A DNA stretch of 64,000 nucleotides from Candidatus Dechloromonas phosphorivorans (GTDB taxonomy: Bacteria; Pseudomonadota; Gammaproteobacteria; Burkholderiales; Rhodocyclaceae), in assembly GCA_016714975.1 (NCBI GenBank), contig JADKBR010000017.1:62001-126000 (forward strand), given 5' to 3'. The notes below the pieces were generated by a model, which saw nothing but the letters and a program-made list of their open reading frames with translations, did no database searches and was not told the origin of the DNA. The position numbers and the translations under genes are program-made. This document shows positions 1-8,806 of the stretch, piece after piece (positions within the stretch are counted from its first letter, which is position 1; each line of letters opens with the position of its first letter).

Positions 1-2
1 AG

Positions 3-233
3 TCGACCGCGGCGATCGACAGGCGGATCAACGTCGAGCGCGTGCGCGTCATGCGCGCCGAAATAGACCGTCCGGCAACACCCGCGCGCGCCGCGACGAT
101 GGAGATCACTGCCAGCCGCAAGAAGCCGCAGGAGCAGTCGGCGCGCATCATCCACGACGACAAGGGCAAGGCGATTGGCCCGAATGCGCCGGCAGCAGCG
201 AGTTCGCCCAAGGGCAAGGTCAAGAAGGACTAA
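3..233 (+). CDS. C-terminal end of an unrecognised protein (cut by the window edge)
   Basis: An open frame runs from the left edge to a TAA at 231-233, so the gene begins outside the window. About 76 residues are visible. They are rich in Arg, Ala and Lys and end in a basic, low-complexity tail (SSPKGKVKKD). I recognise no family. The stop overlaps the stop of the converging transporter gene, which supports this as a true gene end. An internal GTG at 42 could start a 63-residue peptide, but the frame is open without a break to the edge, so a partial longer gene is more likely. Confidence 0.5.
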   Translation, partial: STAAIDRRINVERVRVMRAEIDRPATPARAATMEITASRKKPQEQSARIIHDDKGKAIGPNAPAAASSPKGKVKKD

Positions 234-1546
234 TCGTCGAGAGGTCGGTTGCGGACTTCGGGAAGGAACAGCAACCCGACGAGCGAAGCGAGAATCAGCA
301 GCCCGGTCGGATACCACAGCCCGGCCAGGGGATCGCCGAAGCGCACGCTCAGCCAGGTGACCATGAACGGCGACATGCCGCCGATCCAGCCGGCGGCCAG
401 ATTGTGCGGCAGCGCCACCGCCGTGTAACGGGTACGCGCCGGAAACAGTTCGGGCAGTGTCGCAGTCTGCGGCCCGGTGATGCAGGCGAGCGGCACGACC
501 AGAACGAGCAGCAGCAGGACGATCATCGTCGTGTCGGGTGCCGCCAGCGAGCCGTAGTGGAGCAGCCCCTGAAAGACCGGGAAGATGCATAGCGCGCCGG
601 TGATCAACCCGGTCAGCAGCACCGGGCGCCGGCCGATCCGGTCGGATAGCCAGCCGCAGAAGAGAGTCGCGGGAAACAGTGCGAGTGTCGCGACCGTCAC
701 CAGGGCTCCGGCTTCGGAGGCAGGCAGCTTGACCACCGTCTTGAGAAAAACGCCGGTATAGACCTGCGCGGAAAAGAACAGCAGCGAGCCACCCGCGGAA
801 ACGCAGAAGAACAGCAGCGCCATGCGGCCCAGTGTGTGCCGGTCACGGAAGCATTCCCGCAGCGGCGTCCCGGACAGCGCGTTCCTTTCGCGCAAATGGC
901 GGAAGACGGGCGATTCGTGCAGGTTCATCCGGCTGCGGATGGATATGGCGAGCAGTACGGCCGAGAGCAGGAAGGGAATCCGCCAGCCCCATGCCTTGAA
1001 GTCGGCATCGCTCAGCAGTTGCTGGAGCAAGATGATCTGCAGTGTTGAGGCCATCATGCCGAGCGGGCCCATCAGTTGCAGGATGCTGGTGTAGAAGCCG
1101 CGCCTGCCTGCCGGTGCATGCTCGGTGAGATAGACCGCCGCGCCGCCGATTTCGCCGCCGACCGAGAGTCCCTGCAACATGCGCAGGAACAGCAGCAGCA
1201 AGGGAGCGAGCAGGCCGACCTGCTCGTAGGTGGGCAGCAGGCCGACGAACACGGTTGAAACGCCCATCAGGACAATGGTGGCGAGGAAGATGGTGCGCCG
1301 TCCATGGCGATCGCCAAGCGAGCCGAAGAGCGCGGCACCGAGCGGGCGGACGATCATCCCGACGCCGAAGGTGCCGAGGCTGGCGAGCAGCGCGGCCACC
1401 GGGTCGTCAGCAGGAAAGAAAAGGACGCTGAAATGGACCGCAAGCGAGGCGAAGGTCAGGAAGTCGTACCACTCGAGAAAGGTGCCGAAGCAGGCGGCAA
1501 TCACCACTTTCTTCTGGATCTTCTCTTGGCTGTCGGGCGAAGTCAT
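230..1546 (-). CDS. MHS-family (metabolite:H+ symporter) MFS transporter
   Basis: A 438-residue inner-membrane protein with about twelve hydrophobic segments. The family's N-terminal signature FGTFLEWYDF lies at 20-29, and the loop 2-3 motif GDRHGRR of the major facilitator superfamily at 79-85. The motif LQGLSVGGE follows near the fifth helix. These features match the MHS branch (ProP, KgtP, ShiA), which brings in osmolytes, organic acids or shikimate with protons. The substrate cannot be told from the sequence. It stands alone, divergent from the HDOD gene and converging on the partial gene at the left edge. No strong ribosome site is visible before the ATG. Confidence 0.9.
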   Translation of the reverse strand: MTSPDSQEKIQKKVVIAACFGTFLEWYDFLTFASLAVHFSVLFFPADDPVAALLASLGTFGVGMIVRPLGAALFGSLGDRHGRRTIFLATIVLMGVSTVFVGLLPTYEQVGLLAPLLLLFLRMLQGLSVGGEIGGAAVYLTEHAPAGRRGFYTSILQLMGPLGMMASTLQIILLQQLLSDADFKAWGWRIPFLLSAVLLAISIRSRMNLHESPVFRHLRERNALSGTPLRECFRDRHTLGRMALLFFCVSAGGSLLFFSAQVYTGVFLKTVVKLPASEAGALVTVATLALFPATLFCGWLSDRIGRRPVLLTGLITGALCIFPVFQGLLHYGSLAAPDTTMIVLLLLVLVVPLACITGPQTATLPELFPARTRYTAVALPHNLAAGWIGGMSPFMVTWLSVRFGDPLAGLWYPTGLLILASLVGLLFLPEVRNRPLDD

Positions 1547-1737
1547 GGGGGCGATGCGGTTTGAAAGTGCGCATTATCGCGCGTCCGACCGTGTGCTGCA
1601 CCGCAAACCCGTTGTCGGAAACTCCTGGAGTCGGTTCGGGGCGAGTTGCGGGCATCAAGGCAGTTCCCGAGCAAATCCTGAACCGTCCACCAGTCCTGCC
1701 GACGAGCGAAGATCGGGATTGCTCTCGTTGAAAAGTG

Positions 1738-1765
1738 TTGTGTCGAAGCCAATGGGGAATACAAT
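1738..1765 (+). promoter_or_regulatory. Candidate sigma-70 promoter for the HDOD gene
   Basis: TTGTGT at 1738-1743 and TACAAT at 1760-1765 are 16 bases apart and lie about 90 bases before the HDOD start. This sits in the 309-base gap (1547-1855) between divergent genes, where I see no other feature. Hexamer matching alone is weak evidence. Confidence 0.3.
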
Positions 1766-1855
1766 GCCACTGGAAGCTCTGGCATTTACCCACGAGTCCG
1801 TTTTCAGCAGTGCAGAGCTGGTGGTCGGCTGGTGGCAGACATAACGGGAGGCGGG

Positions 1856-2692
1856 ATGGACGTTCAGGCTGCATTGGATGCCATAGCGGATCAAGCTGCA
1901 AATGGCGACTTGGTTTTCCCTGCCACCGCTGAGGCGGCAATGCGTGTTCAGCGTATTCTTGATAATCCGGATTCCTCTATTGACCAGTTGAGCAAAGTGG
2001 TTGCTTCTGATCCGCTCTTGTGCGCCCGGATTGTCGGGGTAGCCAATTCTGTCGCGTACAACCCTTCTGGCCGTAGCACAAGCGATGTTCGGAGTGCTAT
2101 CTCCCGGTTGGGATTCAAGACACTGAGGACGCTGGCAACTTCGGTGGTTGTGCGTCAGATGCAGGGTTTGCCGCAGTTGCCCGAGTCGCGAGTATTGGCT
2201 TCGCGCTTATGGGAGCACACGACCCATGTTGCCGCGCTCGCGCGGGTCATTGCCAAACATATAACCAGGCAGGATCCGGAGGCGGCATTTTTTGCGGGGG
2301 TCGTGCATGAGGTCGGCAGCTTTTATCTGCTTGCTCAGGCCGACAAGTTTCCCGTGCTGTTGCATGCCGACCCGGATTCATGGTTTGGCGAAGGTGAGGC
2401 GCGGGTAGGGCGCGCCGTGCTCCATACCATGGGGATTCCGGCCAACATACTCGAAGCCCTTGAGGTGTTTTGGAAAGGCTATCTTTCCATGCCGGCAGAA
2501 TCCCTCGGTGACACGCTATTGCTGGCTGATCAACTGGCACCTGTCGAATCTCCGCTCGCCGAGTTGACCGGGGTCAGCCGGCATGGCGCGCCAATCGATA
2601 TCGATCTGATGATCGGTGATGAAATGCTCCATACCATCCTCACGGATTCGGCTGCGGAAGTGGCCTCGCTGGCCGCCGCGCTCAACGCCTGA
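1856..2692 (+). CDS. HDOD-domain signalling protein
   Basis: A 278-residue protein consisting of one HDOD domain (about residues 10-210) and a short tail. The core pattern is clear: FPATAEAAMRVQRIL, then an ASDPLLCARIVGVANSVAY stretch and ISRLGFKTLRTLA. HDOD proteins are non-catalytic relatives of HD hydrolases used as scaffolds in bacterial signalling. No second domain is attached, so the partner is unknown. I chose the ATG at 1856 because GGGAGG lies just upstream (1846-1851); a GTG at 1832 is in frame but has no such site. It is transcribed alone and converges on the cysteine-repeat gene. Confidence 0.85.
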   Translation: MDVQAALDAIADQAANGDLVFPATAEAAMRVQRILDNPDSSIDQLSKVVASDPLLCARIVGVANSVAYNPSGRSTSDVRSAISRLGFKTLRTLATSVVVRQMQGLPQLPESRVLASRLWEHTTHVAALARVIAKHITRQDPEAAFFAGVVHEVGSFYLLAQADKFPVLLHADPDSWFGEGEARVGRAVLHTMGIPANILEALEVFWKGYLSMPAESLGDTLLLADQLAPVESPLAELTGVSRHGAPIDIDLMIGDEMLHTILTDSAAEVASLAAALNA

Positions 2693-2754
2693 GCAGGGGC
2701 CGCTGCCTGGCGTGACCATGTATGCCTGGAAGAGTCCGAACGCACAATGGAAAA

Positions 2755-2779
2755 GGCCGGTTGACGCGGTCAACGGGCC
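2755..2779 (-). terminator. Hairpin terminator between converging genes
   Basis: An 11-base stem with one mismatch (2755-2765 against 2769-2779) closes a GCG loop. On the minus strand it is followed by TTTT (2754-2751), which suits the end of the cysteine-repeat gene. It may also stop transcripts of the HDOD gene from the other side. Confidence 0.6.
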
Positions 2780-2824
2780 TGCAGGGGTAATAACGGGGCG
2801 GATGTTCAGAGCCGCCCGCGATCA

Positions 2825-3406
2825 TTACTTGCCGCTGAACTGGGCGCGCAGGCAGCCCATGTAGTCAGGGCCGGCCTTGTCCTTGCACGCTTCGCGGGCT
2901 TTCTGGACTTGCTCGCAACGCTTCGGATCGGTCGCCGTGCTGCATTCGACCGGCGGCATCTTCTGCTGGACGCACTGGCGGAAGGCAGGACCGGTCTGGC
3001 CCTTGCATTCCTGATAGACCTTCTTGCGGGCTTCGCACTGCGGCGGGTTACCCGACTTGGCGCAATCGAAGTTCTGCATTTGGTCGCCCATGCACTGCTT
3101 GCGCTCCGGGCCAACCTTGTCCTGGCAGGCGGCGCGGGCCTGCTCATGTGCCTGCTGGTGCGCCTTGCAAGCTTCCGGATTTTGGGCCTGGTCGCAATTA
3201 CGCGGCCCACGCCGCCCCATGCCCGGAGCCATGCCCTGACCGGCGCCAGGACCCATTCCAGGACCCGGGCCCATCCCCGGACCCATGCCGCCCGGGCAGG
3301 GGGCAGCGCCGCACGGCCCCGTGCCCGGCCCGGTCTGGGCCATCGCCGGCAGACACAAGAGGGATGCCATCAGTGCGCTTCCGATAATCATCAGACGGGT
3401 TTTCAT
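2825..3406 (-). CDS. Secreted protein with three cysteine-framed repeats and a Gly/Pro/Met-rich region
   Basis: A 193-residue protein with a signal peptide (residues 1-23, cleavage after AMA) and a glycine-, proline- and methionine-rich segment (25-67). Three repeats follow, each with four cysteines: 71/80/94/105, 115/124/134/145 and 155/164/174/185. Units 2 and 3 share exact spacing (8, 9 and 10 residues between cysteines); unit 1 has 8, 13 and 10. The spacing suggests disulfide-linked helical hairpins in the periplasm. The repeats faintly recall PsiF-type repeats, but I cannot assign a family. GGAGAAACTC lies before the ATG. It is followed by a terminator hairpin, so it is probably a single-gene transcript. 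The function is unknown. Confidence 0.75.
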   Translation of the reverse strand: MKTRLMIIGSALMASLLCLPAMAQTGPGTGPCGAAPCPGGMGPGMGPGPGMGPGAGQGMAPGMGRRGPRNCDQAQNPEACKAHQQAHEQARAACQDKVGPERKQCMGDQMQNFDCAKSGNPPQCEARKKVYQECKGQTGPAFRQCVQQKMPPVECSTATDPKRCEQVQKAREACKDKAGPDYMGCLRAQFSGK

Positions 3407-3541
3407 GAGTTTCTCCTTGCTGGTTAGTGTGGGTAAATTCTAGCCCCATGCGCCGCCCACGGCGCCGGCATTTGTAAGTGAGTGCAAGCGGCTGGCGGTG
3501 CAGTTACAAAGCGTTACGGTTGCCATGCTATATTCACTCGC

Positions 3542-5326
3542 ATGGATGAAATCAAACCCAGCGAGCACCGTCTTACACTTTCCGAAGTGCTCGAGTGGAT
3601 GGTTGCTGACGGTTTGATCGAGCGCGCGGCGGCTGAGGCGCTGAAGACCGAGCGCCGCCTGCACGGCGCCAAGGTGCACCCGCTGGTGGTCATCGCCGAC
3701 CAGAAATGGCGAACCAGCGGAATGCCGGTGCGCCTGCTGACGCTGGAAGCACTTACCGAATGGCTGGCCGGCAAGGTCGGCCTCGACTACCTCCACATCG
3801 ATCCGCTCAAGATCGATTTCACCGGCGTCGCCGAGGTCATGTCCAGCGCCTACGCCGGACGCTTCGGCATTCTGCCGGTGCAGGTGACAACGCGCGAGAT
3901 CGTCATCGCCACCGCCGAGCCTTTCGTCCGCGAATGGGTTGCGGAACTCCGGCCCATCCTGCGCAAGGATATTCGCCGCGTGCTCGCTAACCCGGATGAC
4001 ATTTCGCGCTACCTGGTCGAGTTCTTCAATCTGGCGCGGTCAGTCAAGAAGGCGGCGGCCAAGGGCGAGGTGACGTCCGGCCTGTCGAGCTTCGAGCAGC
4101 TCGTCGAGCTGGGCAAGAGCAATCGCCAGTTCGACGCCAACGACCAGCACATTGTCCATATCGTCGACTGGCTGTGGCAGTACGCTTTCGACCAGCGTGC
4201 CTCGGACATCCACATCGAACCGCGGCGTGACATCGGTATCGTGCGCTTCCGCATCGACGGGGTGCTGCATCAGGTGTACCAGATTCCGATGACGGTCATG
4301 AACGCGATGACCAGCCGCATCAAGCTGCTCGGCCGCATGGACGTGATCGAGAAGCGCCGCCCGCAGGATGGCCGGGTCAAGACCCGCACCCCGGCCGGGC
4401 AGGAGGTTGAGCTACGCCTGTCGACGCTGCCGACCGCCTTCGGCGAAAAGCTGGTGATGCGCATCTTCGACCCCGAGGTGCTTGTCCGCGACCTGCGCTC
4501 GCTCGGATTTTCGAGCGATGACGAGACGCGCTGGAAGCAGATGACGAGCACACCGAACGGCATCATCCTGGTCACCGGGCCGACCGGGTCGGGCAAGACG
4601 ACGACGCTGTACACGACGCTCAAGCAACTGGCGACGCCCGAGGTCAATGTGTGCACCATCGAGGACCCGATCGAGATGGTCGAGGCGGCGTTCAACCAGA
4701 TGCAGGTTCTGCGCAGCATCGACCTCGGCTTTGCCGACGGCGTGCGGGCGCTGATGCGGCAGGATCCGGACATCATCATGATCGGCGAGATACGCGATCT
4801 GGAAACGGCGGAAATGGCCATCCAGGCGGCGTTGACCGGGCACCTCGTGCTGTCGACGCTGCATACCAACGATGCACCGGCGGCGATCACCCGCATGCTC
4901 GACCTCGGCGTGCCGGCCTACCTGATCAATTCGACCATGCTCGGGGTCATGGCGCAGCGCCTGGTGCGGACGCTGTGCCCGCACTGCAAGAAGGCGATGC
5001 CGATCACCGAGGACCAGAAGGCGACCTGGCGGGCGCTGGTGTCGCCGTGGAAATCGAACGAGCCGGTGCAACTGCATCAGCCGGTCGGCTGTCTCGAATG
5101 CCGGATGACCGGCTACAGCGGGCGCGTCGGTATCTACGAAATCCTGCTCAATTCGCCGGAAATGCGCAAGGTCATCCGGAACAATACCGAAGTCGTGCAG
5201 TTGCGCGATCTCGCCAGCCGCGAGGGCATGCGCCCGCTGCGCATTTCGGGCGCGCTCAAGGTGGCGCAGGGGCTGACCTCGCTCGACGAGGTCGTCAAGG
5301 TCGCGCCGCCGGGAGACGAGCAGTAA
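3542..5326 (+). CDS. PilB/GspE-type assembly ATPase (type IV pilus or type II secretion)
   Basis: A 594-residue cytoplasmic AAA+ motor of the secretion-ATPase family, which drives assembly of pilin-like filaments. Visible parts are a T2SSE-type N-terminal domain, Walker A GPTGSGKT (346-353), an Asp box and Walker B around the segment DIIMIGEIRD, the His box STLHTNDAP, and the zinc-binding CxxC pair CPHC...CLEC of GspE/PilB. It is orphaned: no pilin, platform or secretin gene is beside it. The start at 3542 gives a normal N-terminus (MDEIKPSEH). A GTG at 3482 is in frame but precedes a -10-like TATATT at 3529-3534. No Shine-Dalgarno sequence precedes 3542, so the message may be leaderless. Confidence 0.9.
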   Translation: MDEIKPSEHRLTLSEVLEWMVADGLIERAAAEALKTERRLHGAKVHPLVVIADQKWRTSGMPVRLLTLEALTEWLAGKVGLDYLHIDPLKIDFTGVAEVMSSAYAGRFGILPVQVTTREIVIATAEPFVREWVAELRPILRKDIRRVLANPDDISRYLVEFFNLARSVKKAAAKGEVTSGLSSFEQLVELGKSNRQFDANDQHIVHIVDWLWQYAFDQRASDIHIEPRRDIGIVRFRIDGVLHQVYQIPMTVMNAMTSRIKLLGRMDVIEKRRPQDGRVKTRTPAGQEVELRLSTLPTAFGEKLVMRIFDPEVLVRDLRSLGFSSDDETRWKQMTSTPNGIILVTGPTGSGKTTTLYTTLKQLATPEVNVCTIEDPIEMVEAAFNQMQVLRSIDLGFADGVRALMRQDPDIIMIGEIRDLETAEMAIQAALTGHLVLSTLHTNDAPAAITRMLDLGVPAYLINSTMLGVMAQRLVRTLCPHCKKAMPITEDQKATWRALVSPWKSNEPVQLHQPVGCLECRMTGYSGRVGIYEILLNSPEMRKVIRNNTEVVQLRDLASREGMRPLRISGALKVAQGLTSLDEVVKVAPPGDEQ

Positions 5327-5336
5327 GGGCGAGCCG

Positions 5337-6509
5337 CTAGCGGGACAGGGCGCGCATGGCGCGCTCGAGTCCGTCCGGGCTCAGCGGGAACATCCGGTTG
5401 CCGAAAAGCTGCCGGATCATCTGCAGCGACGGCGCGTAGGTCCAGTGCTCCTCGGGCAGCGGATTCAGCCAGACGGCGCGCGACCACGTGTTCAGCATGC
5501 GTTCCAGCCAGGTGGCGCCGGCTTCCTCGTTCCAGTGTTCGACGCTGCCGCCGGGCCGGGCGATTTCGTAGGGACTCATCGTCGCGTCGCCGACGAAGAT
5601 CAGCTTGTAGTCGGCGCCATAGGTATGGATCACGTCCCAGGTCGGCATGCGCTCGCCGTGCCGCCGCCGGTTGTCCTTCCAGACGCCCTCATAAACGCAG
5701 TTGTGGAAATAGAAATGTTCGAGGTGCTTGAACTCGCTGCGCGCGGCTGAAAACAGTTCCTCGCAGGCGCCGATGTGGTCGTCCATCGAGCCTCCGATGT
5801 CGAGAAAAAGCAGAACCTTTACCGCATTGTGCCGTTCCGGGCGCAGTTGCAGGTCGAGCCAGCCGGCGTTGCGGGCGGTGCCGGCGATCGTTCCGTCGAG
5901 ATCGAGTTCGGTCGCCGCGCCCTGGCGGGCGAAGCGGCGCAGGCGGCGCAGCGCGACCTTGATGTTGCGCACACCGAGATCGACGCTGTCGTCGAGGTTG
6001 CGGAACTCGCGCTGCTCCCAGACCTTGACCGCCGTCCGGTTGCCGGCCGATTCGCCGCCGATGCGGATGCCTTCCGGATGGTAGCCGCCATGGCCGTAGG
6101 GTGAGGTGCCGGCGGTGCCGATCCATTTGCTGCCGCCGGCGTGGCGTTCCTTCTGTTCGGCGAGGCGTTGCCTGAACTGCTCGAACAGCTTTTCGTAGCC
6201 GAGCTTCTGCAGCTTGAGCCGGTCCTCCTCGGAGAGATGGCGCTTGGCCGCCAGTTCCAGCCATTCCTCGGGGATCATCGCCTCCAGCCCGGGCAGCGCC
6301 TCGACCCCCTTGAAGTACTCGCCGAAGGCGCGGTCGAAGCGGTCGTAAAGAGCTTCGTCCTTGATCAGGATGGCGCGCGCCAGCAGGTAGAAATCGTCGA
6401 GGCTGGCGCCGACCAGCCGCGCCTGCAGCGCCTCGAGCAGGGCCAGCAACTCCTTGGTCGAGACCGGAAGCTGGCGGGCCTTCAGGTGCAGGAAGAAATC
6501 GACCAGCAC
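5337..6509 (-). CDS. VWA-domain protein (CoxE-like), partner of MoxR ATPase
   Basis: A 390-residue protein whose C-terminal half is a von Willebrand factor A domain with the metal-site motif DIGGSM, a variant of DxSxS. The N-terminal half is helical and charged. MoxR-VWA pairs act together as chaperone-like systems that mature or insert cofactors into other proteins; the client here is unknown. It starts with GTG directly after the stop of the MoxR gene (TAA at 6512-6510, GTG at 6509-6507) with no clear ribosome site, so translation is probably coupled. It is the last gene of the long minus-strand run from rnfA and ends ten bases from the converging ATPase gene. Confidence 0.85.
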   Translation of the reverse strand: MLVDFFLHLKARQLPVSTKELLALLEALQARLVGASLDDFYLLARAILIKDEALYDRFDRAFGEYFKGVEALPGLEAMIPEEWLELAAKRHLSEEDRLKLQKLGYEKLFEQFRQRLAEQKERHAGGSKWIGTAGTSPYGHGGYHPEGIRIGGESAGNRTAVKVWEQREFRNLDDSVDLGVRNIKVALRRLRRFARQGAATELDLDGTIAGTARNAGWLDLQLRPERHNAVKVLLFLDIGGSMDDHIGACEELFSAARSEFKHLEHFYFHNCVYEGVWKDNRRRHGERMPTWDVIHTYGADYKLIFVGDATMSPYEIARPGGSVEHWNEEAGATWLERMLNTWSRAVWLNPLPEEHWTYAPSLQMIRQLFGNRMFPLSPDGLERAMRALSR

Positions 6510-7349
6510 TTATTTGCGGCGCGCCATGAACGCCAGGCGCTCGAAGAGATGGACGTCCTGCTCGTTCTTGAGCAGGGCGCCGTGCATGGGCGGAATCGCG
6601 TCCTTCGCTTCCTTGGCGCGCAGCGCCTCGGGCGGGATGTCCTCGGCCAGCAGCAGTTTCAGCCAGTCGAGCAGTTCGCTGGTCGACGGCTTCTTCTTGA
6701 GGCCGGGCACCTCGCGCAGGTCGAAGAAGACCTCCAGCGCCTCGCGCAGCAGGTCGCGCTTGAGGGCCGGGAAATGGACGTCGACGATGCGCGTCATCGT
6801 CTGCTTGTCGGGAAACTTGATGTAGTGGAAGAAGCAGCGGCGAAGGAAGGCATCCGGCAACTCCTTTTCGTTGTTCGAGGTGATGATGATCAGTGGCCGG
6901 TGGCGGGCCTTGATCGTGCGATGGAGTTCGTAGCAGAAGAATTCCATGCGGTCGAGTTCGCGCAGCAGGTCGTTGGGGAACTCGATGTCGGCCTTGTCGA
7001 TCTCGTCGATCAGGACGACCGGTCGCTGTTCGCATTCGAAGGCCTGCCAGAGGACGCCGGGAACGATGTAGTGGGCGATGTCCTCGACGCGCGGGTCGCC
7101 GAGTTGGGAGTCGCGCAGGCGCGAAACGGCATCGTATTCGTAGAGACCCTGTTGCGCCTTGGTGGTCGATTTGATGTGCCACTGGAACAGCGGCATGGCG
7201 AGGGCGCGGGCGACCTCCTCGGCGAGCAGGGTCTTGCCGGTGCCCGGCTCGCCCTTGATCAGCAGCGGGCGCTGCAGGACGTTGGCGGCATTGACGGCGA
7301 GGGTCAGGTCGCGGGTGGTGACGTAGGAGTCGGTACCTTCGAATTTCAC
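6510..7349 (-). CDS. MoxR-family AAA+ ATPase
   Basis: A 279-residue AAA+ protein of the MoxR/RavA group with Walker A GEPGTGKT, Walker B VVLIDEIDKA and sensor-1 IIITSNNEKE. These ATPases work with VWA-domain partners, and one is encoded directly downstream. The frame is open further upstream, but the GTG at 7349 has GAGG eight bases before it and gives a typical start (KFEGTDSYVTT). The longer reading would run into the DUF1841 gene. The gap to DUF1841 is ten bases, so they are co-transcribed. Confidence 0.9.
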   Translation of the reverse strand: MKFEGTDSYVTTRDLTLAVNAANVLQRPLLIKGEPGTGKTLLAEEVARALAMPLFQWHIKSTTKAQQGLYEYDAVSRLRDSQLGDPRVEDIAHYIVPGVLWQAFECEQRPVVLIDEIDKADIEFPNDLLRELDRMEFFCYELHRTIKARHRPLIIITSNNEKELPDAFLRRCFFHYIKFPDKQTMTRIVDVHFPALKRDLLREALEVFFDLREVPGLKKKPSTSELLDWLKLLLAEDIPPEALRAKEAKDAIPPMHGALLKNEQDVHLFERLAFMARRK

Positions 7350-7359
7350 TGTGGCATCC

Positions 7360-7791
7360 TCAAGATTGGCTGGCGCTGCGGTTGATCTGGTCGAGGTAGG
7401 CCGCTGCATCCATGGGTCCGCCGGTGCGCTGGGCGCGCCAGATGGTTTCGCCCAGGCCTTCGAGCAGAACATGCTCGGCGGCGTGGGCTTCCATTTTCGC
7501 GCGCAGGCGGTTGAACGCCGCTCGGATTCCCGGCGGCTGGTCGATGCTGACCTGCTCGTGGATGGCGAGGTGCAGCGAGAGATGTAGAAAGGGATTCATC
7601 TGTCCGCCTTCGGGCGTCCATTCCTTTTCCAGCGCGCCGGCGCTGTCGGCGAGCAGGGCGTGATATTCGGGATGGCGGGCGGCGATGTCGGCGGCAGTGA
7701 CTTCGGCGCCGACCAGCGGCAGGCGTTCCTGGTGTTTCTTCCAGGCGGCGCAGAAAAACTGGCGAACCTGATCGCGGGACGGACTAAACAT
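7360..7791 (-). CDS. DUF1841 family protein
   Basis: A 143-residue protein matching the proteobacterial DUF1841 family, with features such as MNPFLHLSLHLAIHEQ and the C-terminal AYLDQINR. The conserved histidines around the HLSLHLAIHEQ helix could bind a metal, which is inference. No function is established that I know of. It overlaps the FIST gene by eight bases and precedes moxR by ten, so it belongs to the same transcript. Confidence 0.8.
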   Translation of the reverse strand: MFSPSRDQVRQFFCAAWKKHQERLPLVGAEVTAADIAARHPEYHALLADSAGALEKEWTPEGGQMNPFLHLSLHLAIHEQVSIDQPPGIRAAFNRLRAKMEAHAAEHVLLEGLGETIWRAQRTGGPMDAAAYLDQINRSASQS

Positions 7792-8806
7792 GGGCGCTTT
7801 CGCAAAGCAGGGTGACCACGGTATTCTGGAACAGGCGGTTGCCGTTGCCGGCGGGGGCGATCTGGCCGCTGCCGTAGGCGCCGATCAGCGGGACGCCGGG
7901 GAATGTCTCGCGGAAAGCAAGGAGATCGCGGTCGTCATCGCCATAGAACAGCGGGCCGCGGCCGAGGCAGGAAAACATCAGCGCGAAATCCGGCCTCTTT
8001 TCGAGGTCGACCGTGGCAAGCAGCGACTGCCGCATGTCCTGTTCGGCGCTCAACGGCTGGCGGATGGCCCAGCGTACCGGTTCGTCGATCGCCAGCGCTT
8101 CGGCGAGGGTCAGCGATCCATCGGCGTTGGCCGCGAGGATGGGGACGGCGGGAGTTCCGGGCTGGCGCGCCACGACAATCTGGTGCAGTGGCGGCTCGGC
8201 GCGCAATTCGGCGGGCAGGCTGCGCTGCAGACTGTTGATCGCGGGAAGGCCGCCAAGCTCGCACAGATCGTAGCCGGCGACGGCGTTGACCGCGAGCGGC
8301 TGGCTCAGCATGCGCAGGCCGGGCGAGCAGGCGATCCGGGCATGGATCCCGGCCACCAACAGTTCGGACCCGGTCTCGCCGGCCAGCCGTCCGTGCGACC
8401 AGGTCACGGCCTCGGCATCGAGCAGCCCGACGCGTTCCGGTCGCCGCTGCCAGTCATGGGGCAGGGTGTGGTGGCCGGTGAACGAGAGCAGGGGCTCGTG
8501 CCGCGTGTCGGCATCGTCTGGCGTTGCATAGGCAATGACCAGTGCTGCCGCGCCCGATTGGTCGAGCAGCCAGCCCTCTTCGGTCAGCAGCCCGTAGGCG
8601 GTGCACCCGGTGACCTGCAGCGTACCGGCGGCGCGGGCGGCGGCGACGATCGCTGGTTGCGCGTGGCGCACGTAGTCGCGGGTGAGGAACAGCAGGATGC
8701 TGTCTGCGCGTTCGAGGCCGGCCGCCTGCATTGCGTCGCGGACGGCCGCGGTGGCCAGATCCACTGTCGGGTGCGGGCCGCTGGCCAGGCTGCTGGCGAC
8801 CTTCAT
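7784..8806 (-). CDS. FIST-domain protein (FIST N and C)
   Basis: A 340-residue protein with the two-part FIST fold. The N-terminal part runs to about residue 200 and includes ILLFLTRDY; the C-terminal part ends with the typical LIGAYGSGQIAPAGNGN. FIST proteins are predicted small-ligand sensors, often linked to signal transduction. No output domain is fused here. The ATG at 8806 overlaps the TGA of nth (ATGA); the frame is open further upstream inside nth but that start is unlikely. It ends inside the DUF1841 start. Confidence 0.85.
   Translation of the reverse strand: MKVASSLASGPHPTVDLATAAVRDAMQAAGLERADSILLFLTRDYVRHAQPAIVAAARAAGTLQVTGCTAYGLLTEEGWLLDQSGAAALVIAYATPDDADTRHEPLLSFTGHHTLPHDWQRRPERVGLLDAEAVTWSHGRLAGETGSELLVAGIHARIACSPGLRMLSQPLAVNAVAGYDLCELGGLPAINSLQRSLPAELRAEPPLHQIVVARQPGTPAVPILAANADGSLTLAEALAIDEPVRWAIRQPLSAEQDMRQSLLATVDLEKRPDFALMFSCLGRGPLFYGDDDRDLLAFRETFPGVPLIGAYGSGQIAPAGNGNRLFQNTVVTLLCESAHV

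Noticed and set aside
2761..2774. TTGACGCGGTCAA as a possible FNR site
   Set aside because: The spacer is three bases, not four, and it lies within a hairpin terminator between converging genes.
6141..7385. A 414-codon open frame opposite the VWA and MoxR genes
   Set aside because: Both opposite genes have clear motifs in their own frames; this is a shadow.
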